Origin: Chloroflexota bacterium
Lineage (GTDB): Bacteria > Chloroflexota > Anaerolineae > Anaerolineales > UBA11858
DNA length: 47,368 nucleotides
Direction: 5' to 3'
NCBI GenBank assembly: GCA_016865865.1
Contig: VGOC01000018.1
Coordinates: 1 to 47,368 of the forward strand
The stretch's first letter is position 1; the number at the start of each line of letters is the position of its first letter. Positions 1 through 9,271 of the stretch are shown here, in pieces. The notes under the pieces were generated by a model. The model saw only the letters and a list, made by a program, of their open reading frames with translations. It had not been told where the DNA came from and did no database searches. A program made the position numbers and the translations under genes.

Positions 1-62
1 GGGCTGAATTATACCTGCTCTTACAAATCCCTTCTTGATATTTTTTTTTCGAGAAAGTGGGG

Positions 63-96
63 ACGAACACGGTTCCTCCTCAGGAACCGTGTTCGT
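63..96. repeat. Perfect 14-bp-arm hairpin near left edge
   Basis: Arms at 63-76 and 83-96 are exact reverse complements around a 6-nt loop. No T-tract follows on the plus strand; a run of T lies before it at about 40-49. It may be the terminator of a gene outside the window or a regulatory hairpin. No coding region is seen in 1-231. Confidence 0.6.
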
Positions 97-132
97 GATA
101 ACCTGTGCGAACTTGAACCGAAAGATTCGGAG

Positions 133-204
133 AATCCACGAAGAACACGAAGATCACTAAGATTTTTTGGTCTCTTTCTCTATCCTTCGTGCTCTTCGTG
201 GATT
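133..204. repeat. Imperfect inverted repeat upstream of the ABC operon
   Basis: Left arm 133-153 and right arm 182-204 are built on CACGAAG words and are reverse complements except for one mismatch and one indel. This resembles the dispersed CACGAAGAACACGAAG-type intergenic repeats found in many environmental genomes. It sits directly before the first ABC gene. Confidence 0.6.
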
Positions 205-231
205 GTTTTTTTGTGGTATCCTCTTAACTTT

Positions 232-1992
232 ATGATTGCCACCTATGCCGAATTCACCCTCCCCAAGAGACGCAGCAGCGATCGGCGCGGTCCGGTGCGA
301 TGGATCGCATCTCATAGCCTGCGTTATTGGTATTTGAATGTGATGATGGTCGTTGGCGCGGTGGGCAACGCAGCCCTGGCTTCCGTGGTGCCGATCTATA
401 TCGGCAAGGCTTTGGATCTGATCTCGCTGGAGGGGGCCGAGATAACCGCTCTGTTGCGGATTGCTCTGGTGATTGCGATGACCCAGGTGGTACGCGGCTT
501 GTTGCAGTTGGGGCGCAACTTTGGGGCGGAGTTGATTGCCCAATACGTCGAGCGGGATATACGCGACGAGCTTTATGTCAGTCTGCTGGGCAAGAGCATG
601 ACCTTTCACAACTTGCAGCCTGTTGGCGATACGATGGCGCGCGCGACCAACGATGTGAGAGAGGTGAATTTTCTGTTCAGCCCTGGGATCAACCTGGTGA
701 TTGGCTCGGCGAATTTCATCGTGATGCCGTTGATCTTTTCGTCTCGCTATCACCCGGCCTTGATCCTCGCGCCGTTGTTTTTCACGATCACCTATTTTCT
801 CTCCTTGTGGCAGTATCTCCACGAATTGTCGCCGGTCAGCGATGGCGTGCGTGCAGCTTTTGGCCGTTTGAATACGCGTCTGGCTGAAGCGCTGGATGGA
901 ATCGAAACCGTCAAAGGGATGTCTCAAGAGCGCCAGGAGATCGGCCTCTTCCGCGAGAACGCCTGGGGCTTCCGGAATTATTTCGTGCGCCAGGGAGATA
1001 TCGAGGCGCGCTTTGTCCCCTTTTTATTGATGGGCTTGACTCAGGCTGGAGGACTCTTCCATGCCATCTGGCTGCATCAGCAAAGGGCGATCAGCGTTGG
1101 GGATATCGTGGCCTATTTCAGTTTATTGCTCTTGTTGGGCTTTCCGACTTTCGTCTCTCTGTTTGCCTATTCCCAGGTGTCGCTGGGGGTAGCTGGCGCA
1201 AGACGGATTTTGGAATTGATCAACCGCGAGAACGATTTGGACCAAAACGAGTGCGGATACGCGGAGCGAATGCGCGGCCAGGTGGAGTTCCGAGATGTCT
1301 CGTTTGCATACGAGACGGGAGAGACGGCCATCGAGGGGATCTCCATCCGCGTCGAGCCAGGCCAGACGATCGCTATCGTCGGGCAGACCGGCTCGGGGAA
1401 AACCACCCTGGTCAAGATGATCAACCGCACCTACGATGTGAGCGCGGGGCAGGTTCTCGTTGATGGAGTTGATGTGCGCGACTGGAATCTGGAACACCTG
1501 CGCCAGCAGATCTCGATCATCGAACAAGATATCTTTCTCTACTCGCGCAGCATCGCTGAAAACATCGCGTTTGGCAAGCCAGGCGCCACATTGGATGAGA
1601 TCGAGGTTGCGGCGAAAGCCGCTCAAGCGCATGAATTCATCGAGGCTTTTCAGGATGGCTATGAGACCGTGATCGGCGAGCGCGGCGTCACCCTCTCCGG
1701 CGGGCAGCGGCAGCGTCTGGCTTTGGCGAGAGCTTTCCTGACTGACCCGCGCATTCTCATCCTGGATGATTCCACCAGCGCCATTGATAGCGCCACGGAA
1801 GATAGAATCCAGCGCGCCATCTATGCGGCGGCCAAAGGACGCACGACTTTCATCATCACCCATCGCCTCTCTCAAATCCGGTGGGCGGACTTGATCATCG
1901 TGCTGCGCAACGGTCGCATCGCTGCTATTGGGAATCACGAAGAATTATTAGCGACTACTGAGGCCTATCGCCTGATCTTCAAAGAAATATGA
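232..1992 (+). CDS. ABC exporter half-transporter with degenerate catalytic site
   Basis: Inner-membrane ABC exporter half: an N-terminal six-helix domain (about residues 25-310) and a C-terminal ATPase. Walker A GQTGSGKT lies at 384-391, the signature LSGGQ is intact, and Walker B reads [11 protein letters not shown] with Asp513 where the catalytic Glu normally stands; the switch His (THRLSQ) is kept. A second subunit with canonical Walker B follows with a 4-bp ATGA overlap, so the two should form a heterodimer with one weakly hydrolysing site, as in TM287/288. The start is set at ATG 232; a TTG at 211 is in frame but is not preceded by a ribosome binding site. TATCCT at 217-222 would make the ATG nearly leaderless. 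The substrate cannot be told; drug or lipid export is typical of the family. Confidence 0.93.
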   Translation: MIATYAEFTLPKRRSSDRRGPVRWIASHSLRYWYLNVMMVVGAVGNAALASVVPIYIGKALDLISLEGAEITALLRIALVIAMTQVVRGLLQLGRNFGAELIAQYVERDIRDELYVSLLGKSMTFHNLQPVGDTMARATNDVREVNFLFSPGINLVIGSANFIVMPLIFSSRYHPALILAPLFFTITYFLSLWQYLHELSPVSDGVRAAFGRLNTRLAEALDGIETVKGMSQERQEIGLFRENAWGFRNYFVRQGDIEARFVPFLLMGLTQAGGLFHAIWLHQQRAISVGDIVAYFSLLLLLGFPTFVSLFAYSQVSLGVAGARRILELINRENDLDQNECGYAERMRGQVEFRDVSFAYETGETAIEGISIRVEPGQTIAIVGQTGSGKTTLVKMINRTYDVSAGQVLVDGVDVRDWNLEHLRQQISIIEQDIFLYSRSIAENIAFGKPGATLDEIEVAAKAAQAHEFIEAFQDGYETVIGERGVTLSGGQRQRLALARAFLTDPRILILDDSTSAIDSATEDRIQRAIYAAAKGRTTFIITHRLSQIRWADLIIVLRNGRIAAIGNHEELLATTEAYRLIFKEI

Positions 1993-3869
1993 GTTTCTTC
2001 TCCGGCTTAGATACCGAAGCATACGACCGAAATTACACCGACCGCGATCTGGCGCGCCGGCTTTGGAAATATTTCGAACCTCATCAACGGCGCCTGACCT
2101 GGGTGATTGCGTTCTTGTTGATCATCGCGGCTGCTTCCGCGGCGGTTCCACTTTTAGTTTCGCGCGGCGTGGATCTGTTGGCCGATTCCTCGGAGAGCAG
2201 GTGGTTATCTGTTCTTGTCGCCCTGGTCTTGTTGGCTGGCATCTTCACATGGGTGGCCGGTTGGATACGCCGCCGCCTGCTGGTGCGCATCGTGGGGGAT
2301 GTGATCTACACGATCCAAAGCGACGCCTTCGCGGCCGCGGCAGGCCATGATCTCTCGTTCTACGATGAATTCTCATCGGGGAAGATCGTCTCTCGGATCA
2401 CGTCGGATACGCGCGAGTTCGGCCAGTTGGTCACGCTGATTACGGATCTGGTCTCCCAGTTCGGGCAAGCGATCATCTTAAGTGGAGTCCTGATAAGCAT
2501 CTCCTGGCGGCTTTCCCTGTATTTGTTTGGTTTCTTGCCGATTCTGTATCTGGCCTCGAAGGGCTTTCGAGCTTTGGCGCGGACAGTCACCCGTCGCGGG
2601 ATGCGCGCGATGGCCAATGTCAACGCCGCCATCAAGGAAACGGTCAGCGGGATTGCCGTCGCCAAGAACTATCGTCAGGAAAGCACCATCTTCGCCGAGT
2701 TCGATGAGGCCAACCAGACCTCGTTCCGGGTCAATGTACAGCGGGGATTCGTCCTCTCGCTGGTATTTCCATCGTTGAACGCCTTGGGCGGGATCGCCAC
2801 GGCGATTTTAGTGTACGCCGGTGGGGTTACTGCCATTCAAGGGGCGGTGACATTAGGGGCCTGGTTCTTGTTCTTGATGAGTCTGGATAGTTTCTTCTTC
2901 CCGGTGCTCAACTTGTCGGCTTTTTGGGCGCAGGTGCAGTCGGGTCTCTCGGCGGCGGAACGCGCCTTTGCGCTCATTGACGCCGAGTCTGCCATCCTGC
3001 AGAGGGCGAACGATCCGCTGCCACGGTTGAAGGGCGATATTCGCTTCGAGAATGTCTGTTTCCGCTATACAGAACAGGAGCGGATTTTCGATGATTTCAG
3101 CTTGCATATCCAACCTGGTGAAAGCGTGGCGCTGGTCGGCCATACCGGGGCTGGCAAAACTTCCATAGCCAGGTTGATCGCCCGCTTCTATGAATTCCAG
3201 GAAGGCCGCATCCTCGTAGATGGCCAGGACATTCGCGCTTTCGATTTGCATCAATATCGCAGCCAGTTGGGCATCGTCTCCCAGGTTCCTTTTCTTTTTT
3301 CGGGCAGTATGGCGGAGAATATCTGTTACGCCAGCGCAACGACCAGCATGGCAGAGGTCGAGCAGGTAGCCCGGCAGATCGGGGATGGGGATTGGCTGGA
3401 CACCCTGCCCAATGGTCTGGATACACAGGTTGGGGAGCGCGGCGGACGCCTATCCATGGGGCAGCGGCAGCTCGTCTCCTTGTTACGCGTGCTCCTGCGC
3501 CATCCAGCGATATTCATCCTCGATGAGGCCACTGCCAGCATTGATCCCTTCACCGAGTGGCAGATCCAACAAGCCCTGAGTCTGATTCTGGAGAAAAGCA
3601 CCAGCATCTTGATAGCCCACCGCCTCTCCACCGTCAAAGCCGCCGACCGCATCCTGGTGTTGGAAGACGGGCGCATCATCGAGGAGGGCAATCACAACGC
3701 CCTGATGGAAGCCAGGGGTCACTACGCTCACCTGTACAACACCTACTTTCGCCATCAAAGCCTGGCATACGCGGAGCAATCGCGTCACGCCTTCACCCCC
3801 CTCGATCCCCCCGCTGCGGGGGGAAGCAGCTCCCTCCCCGATGTCGGGGAGGGTTGGGGTGGGGTCTGA
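1989..3869 (+). CDS. ABC exporter half-transporter, canonical ATPase subunit
   Basis: Partner of the preceding ABC half, translationally coupled through ATGA. A six-helix membrane domain (about 35-320) precedes the ATPase. Walker A GHTGAGKT is at 384-391, the signature is altered to LSMGQ, and Walker B FILDEATASID has catalytic Glu513; AHRLST is the H-loop. In heterodimeric exporters the degenerate site pairs the Asp-type Walker B of one subunit with the altered signature of the other, which is the arrangement seen here. The last 25-30 residues (proline-, glycine- and serine-rich) lie beyond the normal ABC fold and are encoded by the first unit of an 81-bp tandem repeat, whose TGA is the stop codon. 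Confidence 0.93.
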   Translation: MSFFSGLDTEAYDRNYTDRDLARRLWKYFEPHQRRLTWVIAFLLIIAAASAAVPLLVSRGVDLLADSSESRWLSVLVALVLLAGIFTWVAGWIRRRLLVRIVGDVIYTIQSDAFAAAAGHDLSFYDEFSSGKIVSRITSDTREFGQLVTLITDLVSQFGQAIILSGVLISISWRLSLYLFGFLPILYLASKGFRALARTVTRRGMRAMANVNAAIKETVSGIAVAKNYRQESTIFAEFDEANQTSFRVNVQRGFVLSLVFPSLNALGGIATAILVYAGGVTAIQGAVTLGAWFLFLMSLDSFFFPVLNLSAFWAQVQSGLSAAERAFALIDAESAILQRANDPLPRLKGDIRFENVCFRYTEQERIFDDFSLHIQPGESVALVGHTGAGKTSIARLIARFYEFQEGRILVDGQDIRAFDLHQYRSQLGIVSQVPFLFSGSMAENICYASATTSMAEVEQVARQIGDGDWLDTLPNGLDTQVGERGGRLSMGQRQLVSLLRVLLRHPAIFILDEATASIDPFTEWQIQQALSLILEKSTSILIAHRLSTVKAADRILVLEDGRIIEEGNHNALMEARGHYAHLYNTYFRHQSLAYAEQSRHAFTPLDPPAAGGSSSLPDVGEGWGGV

Positions 3870-4112
3870 GCAATGACTCCCCTCGCCCCCTCCGCTGCGG
3901 GGGGAAGCAGCTCCCTCCCCGATGTCGGGGAGGGTTGGGGTGGGGTCTGAGCAATGACTCCCCTCGCCCCCTCCGCTGCGGGGGGAAGCAGCTCCCTCCC
4001 CGATGTCGGGGAGGGTTGGGGTGGGGTCTGAGCAATGACTCCCCTCGCCCCCTCCGCTGCGGGGGGAAGCAGCTCCCTCCCCGATGTCGGGGAGGGTTGG
4101 GGTGGGGTCTGA
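3797..4112. repeat. 81-bp tandem repeat, about four units
   Basis: The TGA that begins each unit recurs at 3867, 3948, 4029 and 4110, an exact 81-bp period. Complete units are near identical; the first (about 3797-3866) has diverged at its 5' side. Each unit contains two short palindromes, one of type CTCCCTCCCCGA-TGTCGGGGAGGG. The period is 27 codons, so both strands carry long repeated open frames, and the minus strand reads a TPPQPSPTSGREL-like peptide over and over. I treat those frames as artefacts. The first unit has become the 3' end of the ABC gene. Confidence 0.95.
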
Positions 4113-4116
4113 GCTA

Positions 4117-4145
4117 TTGACGCCCGGCCAACCCCCCCGTACAAT
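4117..4145 (+). promoter_or_regulatory. Sigma-70-type promoter giving a leaderless mRNA
   Basis: TTGACG (4117-4122), a 17-bp spacer and TACAAT (4140-4145). The expected start of transcription, about 7 nt downstream, falls on the ATGATG at 4149-4154, so the histidine kinase mRNA probably has no leader. This is consistent with the lack of a ribosome binding site there. Confidence 0.7.
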
Positions 4146-4148
4146 TAG

Positions 4149-7100
4149 ATGATGGCCTTGCTCTCCCCTCCAACGACTCCGACCGAAGCCACGATAAGAA
4201 CGCGATTGATCCCCTATTCGATTGCCGTCTACCAGCTTGTGGCCTTGATCGCCCTGACGGCGATGGTTTTTCTCGGATTTCAATGGAGTCGAACGCCATT
4301 CATCGGCGCCTTCATCGAGCATACCTTGTTGGTCAACGGCGTCGTTCCTGTGAGCCAGGAGCTTTGGCAGGCAAGAGAGGCCGGTTTCGAGTTTGGGGAT
4401 CAGTTGGTCTCTATCCAGGGGCAAGAGATCCATGGGGTCGAGGGCTTTCTTCGGGAGCTGAGAACTCATCGGGTGGGGGATCAGGTCGAGATAACTGCTA
4501 TCACCCCCGAGGGGGCGCGCGTTTCATCTCTCGTCACACTTCAGAAATTCCCCACGCCAGATCTCATTGCCTTTATGATCGTCCCCTGGGTGATCAGCCT
4601 GATTTACCTGGGGAGCGGTTTATGGGTATTTAGTTTGCGATATAGGGATGCTTCGGGTCGTATTTTCGCCTTGTTTTCCGCTTCTGTTTCAATTGCCATC
4701 GCCGCCCTTTTCGATGTATATACCGCCAATTGGCTCACGTATCTGTGGACCTTCAACCTGGCTGTGGCTGCCGGATCGGTCTTTCATCTGGCCTTTTTAT
4801 TCCCTCAAGCGACCACCCGCTTCAAGCGCTGGCGATTCTTATATTGGTTGGTGTACGTCGTGGCCTTTGGGCTTTTGGCTTTTTCGTTGCCGACATTATA
4901 TGATGTAGATCATCCCACAGCCTATATCATTCTCTGGCGGTTGCAGTTTATATTATTGGGGGCGTGCGCAATTTCCTTCTTGGGAATGGTCGCCCTGAGA
5001 CGATTTACCGCCAATTCCCCTCACGTGCGTCAACAGGGCAGGATTGTGTTGTTGGGGGCCACGGTGGCCTTCGCGCCCATTTCGATCTGGTTCTTCGTAA
5101 CTGCAATTCGCCCAGAGGTCGTCTTTTCTCCGTATCTATTGTTACCCCTGGGGGCATTTCCCCTGCTCGTGGCGTATGCCATACTTCGCTATCGTCTTTT
5201 GAACACCGATTTTATGCTCAGCCGTATCATCATCTACGCCTTGTTGACGGCAATCGCTGTGGGCGGATATGCTTTGATCGTCAGCGGCTTGAGCCTGATA
5301 TTTACAGAAACCCTGAAGCCCACGAACCCCCTGGTGATTGGTTCGGTGGTTTTTATCCTGGCGATTTTCCTGAACCCCTTGCGATTACAACTCCAATGGC
5401 TTGTGGATACCGTTTTCTTCCGCGGTCGAAGAGTGTACCAGGAACGCCTGCGCATGTTTGGGCAGGAGCTTACTCCAGCTCTGGAATTGGATGAGGTGGG
5501 CAGTTTCTTGCGCAAATGCGTTCAGGAGACTCTGGCCCCTGCGCGCCTGCACATCTTCTTGCTCGACGTTCTGGGCGAGTATTACGAAGCCCTAGAAGAT
5601 GAATCTGGCGCGCCGACATCGGATCTCAGATTTACCACGAGCAGCGTGCTGGCAACGGTCCTGGGCGGCGCTAAAACATTCCTATTTATTGGCACCGAAA
5701 TGGATCTGCCTGCCCCTTTGGACTCTGAGAAGGCGTACATCGCCTTGCTAGGAGCGCAGGTATTCATCCCTCTCACGGGACGGGAGAATCAATTGATCGG
5801 CTTCATGGCGCTTTCTCCCCGGCGATCTGGCGAGCCTTATACCGCCATGGATCTCGATTTCCTGACTTCCTTGAGTGATCAGGTCGCCATCACCATCGAA
5901 CGCGCCCAGGTGGTATCCGACCTGGAACGCCGCGTCAATGAGATGAACGTGCTCATGCGCGTAGCTGAGGGGCTGAACATCACCCCGCTCTTCGATGATA
6001 TCCTCGAGCTGATCTACGCTCAAACCAACCGTTTGATCCCAATACGAGATTTTTGGATTTTACTGCACGACCCGGAACGCGATATCTATCAATATGCTTT
6101 CTATTTGAAGGATGATATCCGTTTGTTGGAGCACGAGCATCGCTTTCAGGAATCGGGGGGCGGCCTGAGTCAGGAAGTAGTGCGCCTTCGCAGGCCGATT
6201 ATCACCGATGATTACGAGCATGAGTGCCGGAAAAATGGTTTCTCCCCGCTTGTCGAGGGTCTGTATGCCTGGATGGGCGTGCCCCTCAACGCAGGCGCAG
6301 ATACCATTGGGAGCATCAGCCTGGCCAGCCGCGATCCTGCAGTAGTCTATTCGGAAGATCAGGTTCGCATGCTTCAGGCCATCGCTGACCAGGCCGCAGG
6401 CGCCATCGTGAAAACGCGTTTGTTAGACGAAACACAACGCAGGGCGCGGCAATTGAGCCTGCTCAATGATATTGGCCGTAGCCTCACTTCGACCCTGGAT
6501 TTGAACAGCCTGCTGAATCAGATACTGGATCACGCCATTGATATTATCGGCTGTGAAGCGGGGACGTTGTTCCTCCTCGATGAAGATACCGGCGAATTGA
6601 TCTTCGAAGTGGTTGCTGGCCCGGTTGCAGATGAACTCGTTGGTCAGCGCCTGGCGCCGGGAACCGGGCATGTCGGCAAAGCGGTGACTACCAGGAGGCC
6701 TGCCATCGTCAACGATGTCCACCGCACAGATGAGTGGGCGAGCAAGCCTGACGAAAAAACTGGTTTCCAGACCCGAAACCTGTTGCTCGTCCCCATGGTT
6801 GCGCAAGATCGCGTCACCGGTGTGATCGAAGCGATCAATCGCCGCGATGGCGCGCCATTCAGTAAAGATGACCAGGACTTGCTGACCGCCTATGCCAGCC
6901 AGGCGGCCATAGCTCTCGAGAATGCCCGCCTGTATACGCTGACGGATCAGCAGTTAGCTGCCCGCGTGGACGAACTCTCCGCCATGCAGCGCATAGATCG
7001 CGAATTGAACGCTAGCCTCGATATTCAGCGCGCCATGCGCTTTACGCTCGATTGGGCTATGCGTCAATCGGGCGCCGACGCCGGACTGATCGGCTCGGTG

Positions 7101-8186
7101 GAAGGCGATGGCTTGCTGATCATGGCCGACTGCGGCTATGATGGCGAGTTAGAGGATTTCCGCGAGTCTGTTTTGCCGCTCGACAAAGTACCCGCCTTGC
7201 GCAACGCGGTAAGCGAGATGGATACTCAGGTCTTCGAGCGCTCACTCATATCGAACGCTGATCATCGCAGTGGTATCCTCACAGGGATGCGCTCACAGAT
7301 GGTCTATCCCATTCGTCGTGAGGACCAGGTGATCGGCGTAATGTTGCTAGAAAGCCGTCAGGATGAGGCCTGGGCACCCCAGACGCAAGAGTTCCTCTCT
7401 CGGTTGAGCGATCACGCCGCTATAGCGATTGCCAACGCGCAACTGTTTGCCCAGGTACAGGCAGCCGACATCGCAAAGAGCGATTTCATCTCCTTCGTTG
7501 CCCATGAGTTGAAAACCCCCATGACCTCGATTCGCGGCTATGCGGATTTGCTGTTGAGCGGCGCGATGGGGGAGTTGAATGAAGGTCAGACCAATTTCTT
7601 GCAGACCGTGCTGAGCAATGTGAGCCGTATGAATACCCTGGTATCCGATCTGACCGACATCTCGCGCATCGAGGCCGGTCGTTTACGATTGGAATTCGAA
7701 TCGGTGGACGTGGCTGGGATGATCAACGAAGTGGTTCGAGCGCAAGGTCACAGCATTGATGAAAAGAGTCAAACCCTGGAGCTGCAAGTTCCGGAGGACC
7801 TGGCCCCGGTTTGGGGCGACCGCCTCCGTTTGATCCAGGTGTTGGCCAACCTGGTCAGCAATGCCAATAAATACTCTCCCGAGGGCGGGGCGATCTTGAT
7901 TTGGGCGGAGCAGGTCGAAAACCGCTGGGATCCGGACGGGGCCGCCGAGGTCGTTCGTATCGGCGTCAAAGATAACGGCATCGGATTGAGTGAAAAAGAC
8001 CAGGCCCAAATCTTTTCGAAATTCTTCCGCTCAGACGATCCCAAGGCCCGCGAGGCCCCTGGCTCGGGCCTGGGTTTGAATATCACCAGGAACCTCATCG
8101 AAATGCAGGGGGGGAGGATCTGGTTCGAGAGCGAATACGGCAAAGGAACCACCTTCAATTTCACCATCCCTGTCGCTCAAATATAG
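4149..8186 (+). CDS. PDZ-containing membrane histidine kinase with four GAF domains
   Basis: Large hybrid-free sensor kinase of 1345 residues. Order: TM segment (about 25-45), an extracytoplasmic PDZ-like domain (about 50-120), a block of about eight TM helices (about 135-400), four GAF domains (about 440-600, 612-760, 775-925, 940-1095), HisKA with His1119 in FVAHELKTP, and HATPase_c with N box (NANKYSPEGG), G1 (DNGIGL) and G2 (GSGLGLN). The PDZ plus multi-TM input region recalls ComP-type kinases. There is no receiver domain. ATG 4149 or 4152 is the start; the promoter suggests 4152. The ligand is unknown, and no cognate regulator sits next to it; the nearest receiver is in the HD-GYP protein at 12.8 kb. 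MITE copy A inserted exactly at its stop codon. Confidence 0.93.
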   Translation: MMALLSPPTTPTEATIRTRLIPYSIAVYQLVALIALTAMVFLGFQWSRTPFIGAFIEHTLLVNGVVPVSQELWQAREAGFEFGDQLVSIQGQEIHGVEGFLRELRTHRVGDQVEITAITPEGARVSSLVTLQKFPTPDLIAFMIVPWVISLIYLGSGLWVFSLRYRDASGRIFALFSASVSIAIAALFDVYTANWLTYLWTFNLAVAAGSVFHLAFLFPQATTRFKRWRFLYWLVYVVAFGLLAFSLPTLYDVDHPTAYIILWRLQFILLGACAISFLGMVALRRFTANSPHVRQQGRIVLLGATVAFAPISIWFFVTAIRPEVVFSPYLLLPLGAFPLLVAYAILRYRLLNTDFMLSRIIIYALLTAIAVGGYALIVSGLSLIFTETLKPTNPLVIGSVVFILAIFLNPLRLQLQWLVDTVFFRGRRVYQERLRMFGQELTPALELDEVGSFLRKCVQETLAPARLHIFLLDVLGEYYEALEDESGAPTSDLRFTTSSVLATVLGGAKTFLFIGTEMDLPAPLDSEKAYIALLGAQVFIPLTGRENQLIGFMALSPRRSGEPYTAMDLDFLTSLSDQVAITIERAQVVSDLERRVNEMNVLMRVAEGLNITPLFDDILELIYAQTNRLIPIRDFWILLHDPERDIYQYAFYLKDDIRLLEHEHRFQESGGGLSQEVVRLRRPIITDDYEHECRKNGFSPLVEGLYAWMGVPLNAGADTIGSISLASRDPAVVYSEDQVRMLQAIADQAAGAIVKTRLLDETQRRARQLSLLNDIGRSLTSTLDLNSLLNQILDHAIDIIGCEAGTLFLLDEDTGELIFEVVAGPVADELVGQRLAPGTGHVGKAVTTRRPAIVNDVHRTDEWASKPDEKTGFQTRNLLLVPMVAQDRVTGVIEAINRRDGAPFSKDDQDLLTAYASQAAIALENARLYTLTDQQLAARVDELSAMQRIDRELNASLDIQRAMRFTLDWAMRQSGADAGLIGSVEGDGLLIMADCGYDGELEDFRESVLPLDKVPALRNAVSEMDTQVFERSLISNADHRSGILTGMRSQMVYPIRREDQVIGVMLLESRQDEAWAPQTQEFLSRLSDHAAIAIANAQLFAQVQAADIAKSDFISFVAHELKTPMTSIRGYADLLLSGAMGELNEGQTNFLQTVLSNVSRMNTLVSDLTDISRIEAGRLRLEFESVDVAGMINEVVRAQGHSIDEKSQTLELQVPEDLAPVWGDRLRLIQVLANLVSNANKYSPEGGAILIWAEQVENRWDPDGAAEVVRIGVKDNGIGLSEKDQAQIFSKFFRSDDPKAREAPGSGLGLNITRNLIEMQGGRIWFESEYGKGTTFNFTIPVAQI

Positions 8187-8191
8187 AGAAT

Positions 8192-8308
8192 GAAACTGCT
8201 CAGCCATCGAACGGATTAGCCCGAAAAAAGGGTGTGCGAAGGGGGCGTAGCCGCTTTGCGTTCGCACACCCTTTTTTCGGGAACTTCCCCGTATGGCTGA
8301 GTAGTTAC
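8192..8308 (+). mobile_element. MITE copy A (IS66-type ends), 117 bp
   Basis: Ends GAAACTGCTCAGCC and GGCTGAGTAGTTAC are near-perfect inverted repeats. The interior is a long hairpin of CCCGAAAAAAGGGTGTGCG and its complement. An 8-bp direct repeat TAGAGAAT flanks it at 8184-8191 and 8309-8316; the left copy contains the kinase stop codon. The right end is 9 nt from the next start codon. Copies A and E share a longer loop (GCCGCTTTGCG). Confidence 0.93.
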
Positions 8309-8317
8309 TAGAGAATT

Positions 8318-9262
8318 ATGCAAAGTTTTGGTGATAGACAGACACACTCCAATACAAAACGCGGTTATGCCATCGCTCTGGCCAGCGCGGCGATTCTATC
8401 CACCACCGGCATCCTGATCCGTTACCTGACCCAAACTTATCAGATCCCTCCCATGGTGCTGGCTTTCTGGCGAGATACTTTCGTGGTCCTGACTCTCTTG
8501 CCCATCCTGGCCGTATCGAAGCCCGGTCTCCTTTCCCTGAGCCGTCATCACATCGTCTATTTTATCGGCTATGGCCTCGTGCTGGCGATCTTCAATTCCC
8601 TCTGGACGTTATCCGTCGCGTTGAATGGCGCGGCGGTTGCGACGGTTTTAGCGTATTGCTCGGCTGCCTTTACCGCCTTACTGGGCTGGTGGTTGCTGGA
8701 CGAACACCTGGGGTGGGGGAAGATCGTGGCCGTCATATTTAGCCTGGGGGGCTGCTTGCTGGTCTCGGAGGCGTTGAAACCTGGAGCCTGGAACCTCAAC
8801 ATGGTTGGAATCCTGACCGGCATTCTCTCCGGGCTGGGATTCGCCGTCTACACCTTGATGGGGAGATCAGCTTCGCAGCGCGGCGTCAATTCCTGGACGA
8901 CGTTGCTGTACACTTTTTCTTTTGCAGCGACATTTCTGTTGATCTTCAACCTGCTGCCCGGGAGCGATGTTCTCGGAAACGCCTCTCGCCCCGCCGATCT
9001 GTTCTGGTTGGGGGAGGCCCTGGGGGGGTGGCTGATCCTGTTCATCCTGGCGGCTGGGCCGACCCTGGCCGGGTTCGGGTTGTATAACATCAGTTTAGGT
9101 TATCTGCCCTCCAGCGTCGTCAACCTGATCGTCACCATGGAGCCGGTCTTCACAGCCCTGATTGCCTACCTCCTGCTGAACGAACGTCTCAACGGAACCC
9201 AGGTATTTGGCGGCATGACCATCCTGACGGGGGTGGTGTTGTTGAGAATTACCGAAAGGTGA
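8318..9262 (+). CDS. EamA/DMT-family permease
   Basis: Drug/metabolite transporter of 314 residues with ten predicted TM helices in two EamA repeats (about 17-150 and 165-310). The loop after helix 4 and the C-terminal repeat (LGYLPSSVVNLIVTMEPVFTALIAYLLLNE) have the family's typical pattern, including the acidic residue before the last helix. Such proteins export amino acids, purines or other metabolites; the substrate cannot be inferred. The start codon lies only 9 nt after MITE copy A and has no clear ribosome binding site, so the element may have replaced the native leader. The hydrolase/ligase fusion follows after 9 nt, probably in the same operon. Confidence 0.9.
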   Translation: MQSFGDRQTHSNTKRGYAIALASAAILSTTGILIRYLTQTYQIPPMVLAFWRDTFVVLTLLPILAVSKPGLLSLSRHHIVYFIGYGLVLAIFNSLWTLSVALNGAAVATVLAYCSAAFTALLGWWLLDEHLGWGKIVAVIFSLGGCLLVSEALKPGAWNLNMVGILTGILSGLGFAVYTLMGRSASQRGVNSWTTLLYTFSFAATFLLIFNLLPGSDVLGNASRPADLFWLGEALGGWLILFILAAGPTLAGFGLYNISLGYLPSSVVNLIVTMEPVFTALIAYLLLNERLNGTQVFGGMTILTGVVLLRITER

Positions 9263-9271
9263 GGTGAGTTG

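Noticed and set aside
3797-4112. CRISPR-like array
   Set aside because: The units are contiguous and identical with no unique spacers, and no cas genes are present.
3785-4144. Long minus-strand frame with repeated TPPQPSPTSGREL peptides
   Set aside because: It is produced by the 81-bp (27-codon) repeat period; there is no start signal and no conservation beyond the repeat.
8192-8308. Short frames encoding peptides such as CEGGAAPFAHPFFGNFPVW in each MITE copy
   Set aside because: The same peptide arises from the palindrome in every copy and is joined by chance to neighbouring genes; no ribosome binding site.
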